Below are positions 1 to 9,123 of a stretch of 64,000 nucleotides of DNA, piece after piece. This DNA is from Comamonas koreensis (GTDB lineage: Bacteria; Pseudomonadota; Gammaproteobacteria; Burkholderiales; Burkholderiaceae_C). The position numbers and the translations under genes were made by a program. The stretch's first letter is position 1, and the number at the start of each line of letters is the position of its first letter. The notes beneath the pieces were generated by a model. That model was not told the origin of the DNA. It searched no databases and worked only from the letters and a program-made list of their open reading frames with translations. The DNA lies in the NCBI RefSeq assembly GCF_021026195.1, contig NZ_JAJNCT010000028.1:166576-230575 (forward strand), in the 5' to 3' direction.

Positions 1-1080
1 GAACTCAACCGCCAGCATGTCACCCCGGACAGCGTGATCGCCCAAGGCCAGAGCGTGCTGCTGCAACGCAATGGCAACATGGCCATCGACTGCCTTGATG
101 ATGTGCACCCCGACGTCGCCTACTACGCCGTTCTGGCCGCCAAGATCGTCGGTCTGGACATCGCCGGCATGGACATGATCCTCAAGGACGTGTCCCAGCC
201 GATGCAAGGCCAGGGCGCGATTCTGGAAGTCAATGCCGGCCCCGGCCTGCTGATGCACCTCAAGCCCACCAGCGGCGCGCCGCGCCCGGTCGGCATGGCC
301 ATTGCCGACCACCTCTTCCCCCGCGAAGAAGGTGCAGGCGCAGGCCGCATCCCGATTGTCGGCATTGTCGGCACACAGAACAACGCCTTTATCGCGCGCC
401 TGGTCGGCTGGCTGCTGCAGCTGTCGGGCAAGCTCACCGGTGTGGCCAGCGACGAGGGCATGTTCCTGTCCAACCGCCAGACCCAGAAGACCAATACCGC
501 CAACTGGACCGGCGCGCACCGCCTGCTGACCAACCGCCTGGCGCAAGCAGCGGTGATCCAGACGACGGCCCGTTCCATTCTGGAAGAAGGCCTGGCCTAT
601 GACCGCTGCCTGGTCGGTGTGGTGACCGACATGCAAGGCTTTGAGAGCCTGGCGGACCACGATGTGCTGGAAGCCGGCCAGATGCGCCGCGTGATGCGCA
701 CCCAGATCGATGTGGTGTTGGACGAAGGCGCTGGCGTGCTCAACGCCGACCTGCCCGAAGTGGCCGACCTGGCCGAGCTTTGCGATGGCGAAGTCGTGCT
801 GTACACGACCCAGGCGGAGAACGAGGCCGTGGCCGCCCACCGCGCCAACACCGAAGCCCAGCACGAAGGCGGCCGCGCCGTCATCATCAAGGGCAACAAC
901 GTGGTGCTGGCCACCGGCGCGCAAGAGCGCGTGCTGGGCACCCTCGATGCGCTGAGCCTGCCGGGTGGCAAGAAGCCCGACACCTCGGCCCTGCTTGCCG
1001 CCATCGCCACGGCCTGGGCGCTGGATATCACCCCCGATCTGATCGGTGCCGGTATCAAGACCTTCGAGTACAACGCCTGA
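1..1080 (+). CDS. cphA2: Cyanophycin synthetase, CphA2-like (5' end outside window)
   Basis: The frame is open from base 1, so the true start lies upstream; an internal GTG at 34 is not the start. The visible part is the end of the ATP-grasp domain (DDVHPDV, an EVNAGPGLLMHL segment) followed by a Mur-ligase-like domain. It aligns throughout with the complete cyanophycin synthetase that follows, but where that protein has the Mur-ligase P-loop GTNGKTTTTR this one reads GTQNNAFIAR (bases 370-399), so the second ATP site looks dead. Cyanobacterial CphA2 enzymes with a single active ATP site polymerise beta-aspartyl-arginine dipeptides rather than free Asp and Arg; the same role is inferred here. 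It sits 79 bases upstream of cphA on the same strand. Confidence 0.85.
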   Translation, partial: ELNRQHVTPDSVIAQGQSVLLQRNGNMAIDCLDDVHPDVAYYAVLAAKIVGLDIAGMDMILKDVSQPMQGQGAILEVNAGPGLLMHLKPTSGAPRPVGMAIADHLFPREEGAGAGRIPIVGIVGTQNNAFIARLVGWLLQLSGKLTGVASDEGMFLSNRQTQKTNTANWTGAHRLLTNRLAQAAVIQTTARSILEEGLAYDRCLVGVVTDMQGFESLADHDVLEAGQMRRVMRTQIDVVLDEGAGVLNADLPEVADLAELCDGEVVLYTTQAENEAVAAHRANTEAQHEGGRAVIIKGNNVVLATGAQERVLGTLDALSLPGGKKPDTSALLAAIATAWALDITPDLIGAGIKTFEYNA

Positions 1081-1118
1081 TACGCCGGACACGGCTCTCC
1101 ACGACGACAAGCATGCAC

Positions 1119-1139
1119 GGCCCGCTGATTCAGCGGGCC
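1119..1139 (+). terminator. Hairpin between the two cyanophycin synthetase genes
   Basis: A perfect 9-bp inverted repeat (GGCCCGCTG / CAGCGGGCC) with a 3-base loop lies 20 bases upstream of the cphA start. No T-run follows, so it is more likely an mRNA-stability or translation-modulating hairpin than a true terminator. Confidence 0.35.
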
Positions 1140-1159
1140 CTCCATCTGAAAGAAACACT

Positions 1160-3742
1160 ATGCAGCTCTCCCGCACCCGTGCCTTGCGTGGCCCCAACCT
1201 CTGGACCCGCAGCACCGCCATCGAGACCATCGTGCGCTGTGAAGACAGCGAACAGCGCTACAGCACCATCCCCGGTTTTGAAGAAAAACTGCGTGCGCGC
1301 TTCCCCAACATCGCCCCCCTGCAGCCCCATGGCGCCGACCAGGCCCTGTCGCTGGCCCATGTGCTCGAAGTCGCCGCACTCTCGCTGCAGGCGCAAGCCG
1401 GCTGCCCGGTCACCTTCAGCCGCACCCATGTGACGACCGAGCCCGGCACCTACCAGGTCGTTGTCGAGTACACCGAAGAAGCGGTGGGCAAGCTGGCGAT
1501 GGAAAAGGCCGAAGCGCTGATCCAGGCCACGTTGAACGACAGCCCCTTTGATGCCGACGCCGCCATTGCCGCGCTGCGCGAGCTCGATGAAGACGAGCGC
1601 ATCGGCCCCTCGACCGGCGCCATTGTGGACGCCGCTGTCGCCCGTGGCATCCCCTTCCGCCGCCTGACCACCGGCTCGCTGGTGCAGCTGGGCTGGGGCT
1701 CTAAGGCCCGCCGCTTCCAGGCGGCCGAGATCGATTCGACCAGCGCCGTGGCGGAATCCATTGCACAGGACAAGGACCTGACCAAGCGCCTGCTGCATGC
1801 CGCTGGCGTGCCCGTGCCCATGGGCCGCCCCGTGGCCGATGTGGAAGAAGCCTGGCAAGTGGCGCTGGAAGTGGGCCTGCCCGTCGTGGTCAAGCCCCAG
1901 GATGGCAACCAGGGCAAGGGCGTGGTGGTCAACATCAACACCCGCGAAGGCCTGGAAGCCGCCTACAAGACCGCCAGCGAATTTGGCGACGAGATCATGG
2001 TCGAGCGCTTCCTGCCCGGCCACGACTTCCGCCTGCTGGTGGTGGGCGGCCAACTGGTCGCCGCTGCCCGCCGCGAGCCGCCCCAGGTGCTGGGTGACGG
2101 CCAGCACACCATCCGCGAGCTGGTGAACCTGGTCAACCAGGACCCACGCCGCGGCACCGGCCACGGTACCGCGCTCACCAAGATCCGCCTGGACGACATC
2201 GCCATCTCCCGCATCGCCAGCGAAGGCATGACCCCCGACAGCGTGCCTGGCCAAGGCCAGCGCGTGGTGCTGCGCAACAATGCCAACCTGTCCACCGGCG
2301 GCAGCGCCACCGATGTGACCGATGACGTGCATCCCGAAATCGCCGCCCGCGCGATTGAAGCGGCCCAGACCATTGGCCTGCACATCTGCGGCGTGGACGT
2401 GGTCTGCGAGACCATGCTCAAGCCGCTGGAAGAGCAAAGCGGCGGCATTGTCGAAGTCAACGCCGCCCCTGGCCTGCGCATGCACCTGGCGCCCTCCTTC
2501 GGCAAGCCCCGCCATGTGGGCGTGCCCATGGTCGATGAGATGTTCAGCGCTGGCAACGACGGCCGCATCCCGCTGGTGGCGGTGACCGGCACCAACGGCA
2601 AGACCACGACCACCCGCGTCATCGCCCATCTGTTCACCTCGCACGGCTGGCGCACGGCAATGACCAACACCGATGGCGTCTACGTCAACGGCCGCCAGAT
2701 CGACAGCGGCGACTGCTCGGGCCCGCGCAGCGCGCGCAATGCCCTGGCCCACCCCGAAACCGATGCCGCCGTGCTCGAATGCGCACGCGGCGGCATTCTG
2801 CGCGAAGGCCTGGGCTTTGACCGCTGCCAAGTGGCCGTGGTCACCAACGTGGGCGAAGGCGACCACCTGGGTCTGAACTTCATCACCACCAAGGAAGACG
2901 TGGGCGTGCTCAAGCGCGTGATCGTGCAGAACGTGGCGCCCACCGGCTACGCCGTGCTCAACGCCGCCGACCCGCTGGTCGCCGCAATGGCCCATGTCTG
3001 CCCCGGCAAGGTGATCTTCTTCGCCGCCGACCGCCACCACCCCGTGATGGCCACGCACCGTGCCCAGGGCAGCCGCGTCGTCTATGTCGATGGCGACAGC
3101 ATCGTGGCCGCCGAAGGTTCCTGGCGCGAGTCGATCCCGCTGCGCGAGATCCCGATCACCCGCAACGGCGCGATCACCTTCCAGGTCGAGAACGTCATGG
3201 CCTCCATCGGTGCCGCCTGGGCCGCCGGCCTGCCCTGGCAGACCATCCGCCGTGGCCTGGCAGGCTTTGTCAATGACAGCGACAACGCCCCTGGCCGCTT
3301 CAACGTGATGGACTACCGCGGTGCGACCATCATTGCCGACTACGGCCACAACCCGGATGCCATCCGCGCGCTGATCCAGGCCGTGGAAGCCATGCCCGCC
3401 AACAAGCGCAGTGTGGTCATCAGCGGCGCCGGTGACCGCCGCGACGAAGACATTCGCGTCCAGACCGAAATGCTGGGCGAGGCCTTCGACGACGTCATCC
3501 TCTACCAGGATGCCGCCCAACGCGGCCGCGCCGACGGCGAAGTCATCGCACTGCTGCGCCAAGGCCTGCAAGGCGCCAGCCGCACCAGCTACGTGACCGA
3601 CATCCACGGCGAGTTCATCGCCATCGACCACGCGCTGGCACGCCTGCAGCCGGGCGACCTCTGCCTGGTCCTGGTCGACCAGGTCGAAGAAGCGCTGGAG
3701 CACCTGCAGCGCCACGTGGCCCAGGCCGCCGCCCAGGCCTGA
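1160..3742 (+). CDS. cphA: Cyanophycin synthetase
   Basis: This enzyme polymerises aspartate and arginine into multi-L-arginyl-poly-L-aspartate storage granules in the cytoplasm, using two ATP-dependent ligase sites. The 860-residue protein matches the usual family length of about 870-900. It has an N-terminal domain, an ATP-grasp domain with a glycine-rich GNQGKGV loop near residue 250, and a C-terminal Mur-ligase-like domain with the P-loop GTNGKTTTTR near residue 477. The start chosen is the ATG at 1160, which begins MQLSRTRALRGPNLWTR as in homologues; an in-frame upstream start at 1046 would overlap the previous gene. It follows the CphA2-like gene directly, as in other betaproteobacteria that carry paired synthetases. 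Confidence 0.95.
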   Translation: MQLSRTRALRGPNLWTRSTAIETIVRCEDSEQRYSTIPGFEEKLRARFPNIAPLQPHGADQALSLAHVLEVAALSLQAQAGCPVTFSRTHVTTEPGTYQVVVEYTEEAVGKLAMEKAEALIQATLNDSPFDADAAIAALRELDEDERIGPSTGAIVDAAVARGIPFRRLTTGSLVQLGWGSKARRFQAAEIDSTSAVAESIAQDKDLTKRLLHAAGVPVPMGRPVADVEEAWQVALEVGLPVVVKPQDGNQGKGVVVNINTREGLEAAYKTASEFGDEIMVERFLPGHDFRLLVVGGQLVAAARREPPQVLGDGQHTIRELVNLVNQDPRRGTGHGTALTKIRLDDIAISRIASEGMTPDSVPGQGQRVVLRNNANLSTGGSATDVTDDVHPEIAARAIEAAQTIGLHICGVDVVCETMLKPLEEQSGGIVEVNAAPGLRMHLAPSFGKPRHVGVPMVDEMFSAGNDGRIPLVAVTGTNGKTTTTRVIAHLFTSHGWRTAMTNTDGVYVNGRQIDSGDCSGPRSARNALAHPETDAAVLECARGGILREGLGFDRCQVAVVTNVGEGDHLGLNFITTKEDVGVLKRVIVQNVAPTGYAVLNAADPLVAAMAHVCPGKVIFFAADRHHPVMATHRAQGSRVVYVDGDSIVAAEGSWRESIPLREIPITRNGAITFQVENVMASIGAAWAAGLPWQTIRRGLAGFVNDSDNAPGRFNVMDYRGATIIADYGHNPDAIRALIQAVEAMPANKRSVVISGAGDRRDEDIRVQTEMLGEAFDDVILYQDAAQRGRADGEVIALLRQGLQGASRTSYVTDIHGEFIAIDHALARLQPGDLCLVLVDQVEEALEHLQRHVAQAAAQA

Positions 3743-3758
3743 TCCTCTGCTCCCGCAT

Positions 3759-3780
3759 GCACCGGCCTTGGCGCCGGTGC
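3759..3780 (+). terminator. Hairpin after cphA
   Basis: An 8-bp GC-rich inverted repeat (GCACCGGC / GCCGGTGC, loop CTTGGC) lies 17 bases after the cphA stop. It is followed by a pyrimidine-rich stretch rather than a clean T-run, so it is only a possible terminator between cphA and creA. Confidence 0.3.
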
Positions 3781-3808
3781 AGTCCCTTCCCTTTTCCGGA
3801 AACCCTCC

Positions 3809-4297
3809 ATGCTGACCACCACTTCCTGGCGCCACGCCGTCGTCGTCGCAGGCTGCCTGGCCGCCACCGCCGCCTGGGCCCAACCGGACACCATCGGCTC
3901 GGTGGACACGGTGTTCAAGTTCATTGGCCCCGACCACAAGATCGTTGTCGAAGCCTATGACGACCCGCTGGTCAAGGGCGTGACCTGCTATGTGTCTCGC
4001 GCCCGCACGGGTGGCGTCAAGGGCGCATTGGGTCTGGCTGAGGACCGCTCGGAGGCCTCGATTGCCTGTGTGCAGGCGGGGCCGATCAGCATCGAGAAGC
4101 CTTTGAAGCAGCAGGAAGAGGTGTTCAGCGAGCGGACCTCGTTGCTGTTCAAGCGTTTGCGGGTGGTGCGCATGGTGGATGCGGCGCGTAATACGTTGGT
4201 CTATATGACGTACTCCGACAAGGTGATTGAGGGCTCTCCGCAGAACAGTGTGACGGCGGTGGCGGTACCTGCTTCTACGGTTATTCCGGTCAAGTGA
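3809..4297 (+). CDS. creA: CreA family protein
   Basis: This 162-residue protein has a Sec signal peptide of about 25 residues ending in AWAQ. The mature part has the CreA family core: [54 protein letters not shown] and a C-terminal [17 protein letters not shown] region. The length matches the family. CreA proteins are periplasmic and of unknown biochemical function; the name comes from the E. coli creABCD locus, but no creBCD genes are nearby. It is 66 bases downstream of cphA on the same strand, with a short hairpin between. Confidence 0.9.
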   Translation: MLTTTSWRHAVVVAGCLAATAAWAQPDTIGSVDTVFKFIGPDHKIVVEAYDDPLVKGVTCYVSRARTGGVKGALGLAEDRSEASIACVQAGPISIEKPLKQQEEVFSERTSLLFKRLRVVRMVDAARNTLVYMTYSDKVIEGSPQNSVTAVAVPASTVIPVK

Positions 4298-4364
4298 CCG
4301 GTCGCTGCTCTGCGCTGAACTGCGCTTGTTGATTTGGTCTTTTCAGCGCCTATTAATGGGCGCT

Positions 4365-4701
4365 GTTTGCTACTGGCGTAGGGCTGCTGGCCGGATTTCG
4401 CCCGGCGGGCGAGGTACTTTTCTTGGCGACCAAGAAAAGTACCCAAAAGAAGGTCGCCCCTGCTGCTTGCGACCCTTCGCTTTGCGAAGGGCAACCTGTG
4501 TCGTGGCGTTTGTGGGGTGTGCCGCGAAACTCACTACGCGCCAAGGCGCTCCGTTCGGACAGACGCGGCAAGCTAGATGACGATGCACTGGCACTCTGCG
4601 GTGCCAGTGCCACCCCACAAACACCACGCCCCAGGCGCATGCAAAAGGGGAATGCGAACAACCCAACAGCCAAATACCAATAGGCCATCGCTACGCTCGG
4701 C
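4365..4701 (-). repeat. Structured ~300 bp repeat, copy A (inverted)
   Basis: This is one of three related copies filling the 1.1 kb gap between creA and cobA. In this copy the conserved elements are a 13-bp hairpin GTACTTTTCTTGG-CGA-CCAAGAAAAGTAC at about 4413-4441, a 10-bp hairpin (GCACTGGCAC / GTGCCAGTGC, 4585-4610) and a longer-range pairing of TGTGGGGTG (4511-4519) with CACCCCACA (4611-4619). It lies in the opposite orientation to copies B and C. Short open frames inside it are not convincing genes. Confidence 0.8.
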
Positions 4702-4712
4702 CCCCAAAACAG

Positions 4713-5012
4713 GCCGAGCGCAGCGATGGCCCGCGTCTGCTCAAGCCCCTTCTGAATGCGCCGAGGAGCACAGGGTATGGGCTGGGCAGTTGCACCGCAG
4801 AGTGCAACTGCATCGTGAACTGACTCACCGCGTCTGTTTGAACGAAGCGCCTCTGGCGCGTAGTGAGTTTCGCGGTGCAGCCCATACCCGAGCACCACAG
4901 GTTGCCCGCAGCGCAGCGAAGGGACGCAGTCAGCAGGGGCAGCCTTCTTTTGGGTACTTTTCTTGGCTGAGCAAGAAAAGTACCTCGCCTGCCGGGCGAA
5001 ATCCGGCCGACA
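4713..5012 (+). repeat. Structured ~300 bp repeat, copy B
   Basis: Direct repeat of copy C and inverted relative to copy A. It carries the stems GGGTATGGGCTG (4773-4784) with CAGCCCATACCC (4878-4889), GCAGTTGCAC (4786-4795) with GTGCAACTGC (4802-4811), and a 12-bp hairpin GTACTTTTCTTG / CAAGAAAAGTAC near its end. Its first 20 bases are nearly the reverse complement of the last 20 bases of copy A, so A and B together form a large palindrome centred near 4707. Confidence 0.8.
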
Positions 5013-5052
5013 GCAATAAAGCTACAACCGCTGTCAAAAAGAAAGAAAACAT

Positions 5053-5385
5053 GCCGAGCGCAGCGATGGCCTGCGTCTGCCAATACCCCTTCTGAATGCG
5101 CCGAGGAGCACAGGGTATGGGCTGGCAGTTGCACCGAAGAGTGCAACTGCTTCGTGAACTGACTCACCGCGTCTGTCCGAACGCAGCGCGAAGCGCGTAG
5201 TGAGTTTCGCGGTGCAGCCCATGCCCGAGCACCACAGGTTGCCCGCAGCGCAGCGAAGGGACGCAGTCAGCAGGGGCAGCCTTCTTTTGGGTACTTTTCT
5301 TCGGCCGGCGATCCGGGGCTGAGCAAGAAAAGTACCTCGCCCGCCGGGGCGAGACCCGGCCAGCAGCCCTACGCCAGTAGTAAAC
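5053..5385 (+). repeat. Structured ~300 bp repeat, copy C
   Basis: Near-identical to copy B over most of its length, with the same stems at 5113-5124/5215-5226 and 5125-5134/5141-5150. The terminal GTACTTTTCTT hairpin has a longer loop containing a short GC-rich insert (about 5302-5320) that is absent from B. Its distal end (about 5358-5385) matches the proximal end of copy A in reverse complement. Confidence 0.8.
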
Positions 5386-5409
5386 AGAACTAGTAAGAAG
5401 CACAAAAAA

Positions 5410-6216
5410 TCAAGCCTGCCGCTCCAACGGCTTAACAAGCCCCTGCCACAACAAACAAGCATCCGCCAACCCAGCCACCCGACCAATCACCATCATGCAA
5501 GGACTCCCCAACCCACTCCCCTGCAAACAACTCACCAAACAAGACAAAGACGTCAACACCGACCGCTGAGAAGACAAACTAGCGTTCTGCACCAAGGCCA
5601 CCGGCGTATCCGGCGCCAAGCCGCCGGCCAACAGACCAGCCTCAATCAAAGGCGCCGCCCCCACCCCCATGTACACCACCAGGCTGAGCGACATCGCCTC
5701 AGCCGTAGCGCCCAACTGGCGCCAATCCAGAGGCGCCCCACCCGGCTTGGCATGGCCGGTCACAAAGACAACGCCATGGGCATAGTCGCGGTGCGTCAGC
5801 GGCACGCCCAGGCTGGTGGCGGCGGCCAGGCCCGAGGTGATGCCGTTGATCACCTCCACCTGCACGCCTTGGGCCTGCAGGTGGGCGACCTCCTCGCCGC
5901 CCCGGCCGAAGATGAAGGGGTCGCCCCCTTTGAGGCGCACCACCGTCTCGCCTTGGCGGGCGGCCATCACCATCAGCTTTTCGATAAAGGCCTGCGAGGT
6001 GCTGGCCCGGCCGCCGCGCTTGCCCACATAGATGGTGCGGGTGGCAGCCGGCGCCAGCGCCACGATGTCGGCGGAGACCAGGTCGTCCACCAGCAGCAAG
6101 GTGGCGGCCTGGATGGCGCGCCAGGCGCGCAGGGTCAGCAGCTCGGGGTCGCCGGGGCCGGCGCCCACCAGGTAGCAGCGGCCGGCGGCGAGGGGTGTGG
6201 TGGCAATGGCATGCAT
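5410..6216 (-). CDS. cobA: Uroporphyrinogen-III C-methyltransferase (SUMT)
   Basis: It catalyses SAM-dependent methylation of uroporphyrinogen III to precorrin-2, the first step towards siroheme, which is the cofactor of the NirB nitrite reductase encoded upstream in the same operon. The protein has the family motifs GAGPGDPELLTLRA near its N-terminus, VRLKGGDPFIFGRGGEE in the middle and a GITSGLAA segment. The start at 6216 gives about 268 residues and has an AAAGG ribosome site 7 bases upstream. An ATG at 6237 overlaps the nasA stop (TGATG) and is the alternative, giving 275 residues. The last 50 codons are unusually A/C-rich. It is the last gene of nirB-nirD-nasA-cobA. Confidence 0.93.
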   Translation of the reverse strand: MHAIATTPLAAGRCYLVGAGPGDPELLTLRAWRAIQAATLLLVDDLVSADIVALAPAATRTIYVGKRGGRASTSQAFIEKLMVMAARQGETVVRLKGGDPFIFGRGGEEVAHLQAQGVQVEVINGITSGLAAATSLGVPLTHRDYAHGVVFVTGHAKPGGAPLDWRQLGATAEAMSLSLVVYMGVGAAPLIEAGLLAGGLAPDTPVALVQNASLSSQRSVLTSLSCLVSCLQGSGLGSPCMMVIGRVAGLADACLLWQGLVKPLERQA

Positions 6217-6236
6217 GGCAAGACCTTTCAAAAGCA

Positions 6237-9098
6237 TCAGGCAGAAGGGGCCAGCGCGGCCGGGGCCACGCGCTGCACCAGCTGCTTGAGTTGGGGAATG
6301 CAGGAGCCGCAGCGCGTGCCGCAGCCCAAGGTGTTTTTAAGTTCCAGCAGGCGCTGCTCCGGCGCGCCGTCGATGCGGGCCAGGGCCTCGCCAATGGCGG
6401 CCTCGTCCACATTCATGCAGGCGCAGACCTGGCGCGCACGGGTGGGCAACGCAGCAGGCGCCTGGCTGCCCGAGGACAGCAGCAGGCGGCCAAAGCTGCG
6501 TGTTGATTGCTCATCGCGCAGCACCGGCGCCAGCCACTGGCCAGCGCTGGCATCGCCGCAGAGCAAGAAGGCCTGCAGCACCGGCTCGCCCGCTTGCTCG
6601 CCCATGGCCATGGCGCGGCTGCACTGGCGCTGCGCATCGGCATAGCGCAGGGTCTGCGGGCCATCGAGCTGCAGCAGCTGCTGCAAACGCGCCAGCAAGG
6701 CCGCCGGCGGCGCCTGGCGTGCGGCAGCGCGGAACTGCACGCCATTGCGGCCCTGGCCGGCAGCGCCATCCAGCGGCACGGCCCGGCCAAACAGCACGCA
6801 GCTGCCAAAGTCGAACTCGCCCAGCAAGGTGGCCAGCGCCTGGCGCGTGGCCAGCACCTGGTGGTCGTCGAGCCAGGCCATGCCCAGGCATTGCCAGGGC
6901 AGGCTGGCTTTCTCCAGCTGCACCGCCACATGCTTCAGCTCCGGCTGCTTGGAGCGGGGGCAGCGCTCCGGTGTGGTCAGCGCGTTCACGCCTGCCAGTC
7001 GCTGGCCGTCCACGGTGCTGCCGCTCAGGTGCATGCTGCCCCAGTGCATCGGCAGGTTCAGCTGCGTGGGCTGCAGGCCGGCATCGGCCAGTACCGGCAG
7101 TACCACGCTGCCGTAGCGGCTGTGCAGCTGCACCAGGTCGCCATCCTGCAGCTGCAGGCGGCGCATGTCCTGCGGGTGGGCCTGCACGCTGGGCTCGCTG
7201 GCATGGGCAAACAGGCGGCCCAGCTGGCCAGTGCGGCTCATGCCATGCCACTGGTCGCGCAGCCGGCTGGTGTTCAGGCTGAAGGGGTAGTGCGCATCGC
7301 GCGGCACGGCCACCGGCTTCCAGGCCTGGGCATCAAAACGGGCACGGCCATCGTCGGTGGCAAACCGGCCATCGCTGTACAGGCGCTGGCGCCCTTGGGC
7401 CGCGCCGCTGGGCAGCGGCCACTGCTGCGGGCCTTGCGCCTCCAGCAGCGCCCAGCTCAGGCCCGTGATGTCCAGGTCGCGCCCGCGCGTGCTGTCGCGG
7501 TGCTCCATCCAGATGGCTTCGCAGCCGCGCTCGGCCAGCACGGTGTCATAGGCAAACAGGCTGGGGCGGCCGGGCCGCAGATGGCGCTCCAGCCGCTGGG
7601 CCAGTTGCACGCCAATCTGCCAGTCATGGCGGGCCTGGCCGGGCGCTGCCACGGCCGCGCGCACCCGCGATATGCGGCGTTCGCTGTTGGTCACCGTGCC
7701 CAGCTTCTCGCCCCAGGTGGTGGCGGGCAGCAGCCAATCGGCATAGGCGGTCGTCTCGGTCTGGGCAAAGGCCTCCTGCACCACCACCAGCTCGGCCCGC
7801 TCCAGCGCGCGGCGCACCATGGCCTGCTCAGGCATGCTCTGCGCCGGGTTGGTGCAGGCAATCCACAAGGCCTTGATCTGGCCATCGGCCGCCGCCTCGA
7901 ACATCTCCAGCGCCGACTTGCCGGGCAGCGCTGGCACCGCGTCCACGCCCCAATGTTGGGCCACCTCGGCCCGGTGCTGCGGGTTGGCCATGTCGCGGTG
8001 GGCGCTGAGCAGGTTGGACAGGCCACCCACCTCGCGCCCGCCCATCGCATTGGGCTGGCCGGTCAAGGACAGGGGACCGGCGCCCGGCTTGCCGATCTGG
8101 CCGGTGGCCAGGTGCAGGTTGATCAGCGCCGCATTGTTGGCGGTGCCGCTGCTGCTTTGGTTGAGCCCCTGGCAGTACAGGCTGAGCGTGGGCAGGCGCT
8201 CGCTGTTCGTGCCCGCTGCATCGGCCCCGCCCCAGGCCAGCCATTGGGCCGCCAGGTAGAGGTCGGCCAGCGCCAGGCCGCAGACCTGGGCCACCCGCTC
8301 CGGCGTCGCCTCGCGCACGATCGCATGCAGCTGCGCAAAGCCGCTGGTGTGCGCATCGATAAAGGCCGCATCGGCCCAGCCCTGGGCCAGCATGATGTGC
8401 AACAGGCCATGGCAAAGCATCACATCGCTGCCCGGCTGCAGGGCCAGGTGCAGATCGGCCAGCTCGGCGGTCTCGGTGCGGCGCGGGTCCACAACGATGA
8501 TCTTGCGCTCGGGGTGGCGTGCCTTGGCCTCTTCCACCCGGCGGAACAGGATGGGGTGCGCCCAGGCCATATTGCTGCCGCTGATGAACAGGCAGCCAGC
8601 CAGGTCGATGTCCTCATAGCAGGCCGGTGGTGCATCCGCCCCCAGGGTGGCCTTGTAGCCGGACACCGCGCTGCTCATGCACAGGCGCGAGTTGGTATCC
8701 AGGTTGTTGGTGCCCAGCAGGCCTTTGACCAGCTTGTTGAACACGTAGTAGTCCTCGGTCAGCAGCTGGCCGCTCAGGTAAAAGCCCAGCGCATCGGGCC
8801 CGTGGTCAGCATGGATCTGCAGCAGCTGGCGGGCCAGCTGGTCCAGCGCCGTGTCCCAGCTGCGGGCCTCGGGCGCGGCGCCGCGCCGCAGGCGCTGCAT
8901 CGGCTGCAGCAAGCGGCTGTGCTGCGCCAGCGCGGGCGCTGCCGTCAGGTGCAGGCTGCTGCCCTTGGTGCAGAGCTTGCCCTGGTTGGCCGGGTGCGCT
9001 GGGTCGCCGCGCACGGCCGTTATCTGCTGGCCGTCCGACGTGATGATCACGCCGCAGCCCACGCCGCAATAGGGGCAGGTGGATCGGGTCTCGGGCAT
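6237..9098 (-). CDS. nasA: Assimilatory nitrate reductase catalytic subunit
   Basis: This cytoplasmic molybdenum bis-MGD enzyme reduces nitrate to nitrite. The 953-residue protein begins with a 4Fe-4S motif (CPYCGVGCG, then a fourth Cys in GKLCTKG), followed by the long molybdopterin oxidoreductase core and molydopterin dinucleotide-binding domain. It ends with a BFD-like 2Fe-2S domain (CACMNVDEAA, then CGTRCGSC), as is typical of NasA proteins. The start is the ATG at 9098, 7 bases after a GGAG site and just before the 4Fe-4S motif; an upstream in-frame ATG at 9176 would overlap nirD. It lies 25 bases after nirD. Confidence 0.95.
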   Translation of the reverse strand: MPETRSTCPYCGVGCGVIITSDGQQITAVRGDPAHPANQGKLCTKGSSLHLTAAPALAQHSRLLQPMQRLRRGAAPEARSWDTALDQLARQLLQIHADHGPDALGFYLSGQLLTEDYYVFNKLVKGLLGTNNLDTNSRLCMSSAVSGYKATLGADAPPACYEDIDLAGCLFISGSNMAWAHPILFRRVEEAKARHPERKIIVVDPRRTETAELADLHLALQPGSDVMLCHGLLHIMLAQGWADAAFIDAHTSGFAQLHAIVREATPERVAQVCGLALADLYLAAQWLAWGGADAAGTNSERLPTLSLYCQGLNQSSSGTANNAALINLHLATGQIGKPGAGPLSLTGQPNAMGGREVGGLSNLLSAHRDMANPQHRAEVAQHWGVDAVPALPGKSALEMFEAAADGQIKALWIACTNPAQSMPEQAMVRRALERAELVVVQEAFAQTETTAYADWLLPATTWGEKLGTVTNSERRISRVRAAVAAPGQARHDWQIGVQLAQRLERHLRPGRPSLFAYDTVLAERGCEAIWMEHRDSTRGRDLDITGLSWALLEAQGPQQWPLPSGAAQGRQRLYSDGRFATDDGRARFDAQAWKPVAVPRDAHYPFSLNTSRLRDQWHGMSRTGQLGRLFAHASEPSVQAHPQDMRRLQLQDGDLVQLHSRYGSVVLPVLADAGLQPTQLNLPMHWGSMHLSGSTVDGQRLAGVNALTTPERCPRSKQPELKHVAVQLEKASLPWQCLGMAWLDDHQVLATRQALATLLGEFDFGSCVLFGRAVPLDGAAGQGRNGVQFRAAARQAPPAALLARLQQLLQLDGPQTLRYADAQRQCSRAMAMGEQAGEPVLQAFLLCGDASAGQWLAPVLRDEQSTRSFGRLLLSSGSQAPAALPTRARQVCACMNVDEAAIGEALARIDGAPEQRLLELKNTLGCGTRCGSCIPQLKQLVQRVAPAALAPSA

Positions 9099-9123
9099 GG
9101 GCGGCTCCGTGCGGTGGGCGGTC

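Noticed and set aside
1130..3937. 935-codon open frame on the minus strand opposite cphA
   Set aside because: Low-complexity Gly/His/Val-rich translation with no family motif; a shadow of cphA caused by high GC codon bias.
4326..5486. Several overlapping 80-180 codon frames in the creA-cobA gap
   Set aside because: They follow the repeat copies in both orientations and change frame between copies, so the repeats are not conserved as protein.
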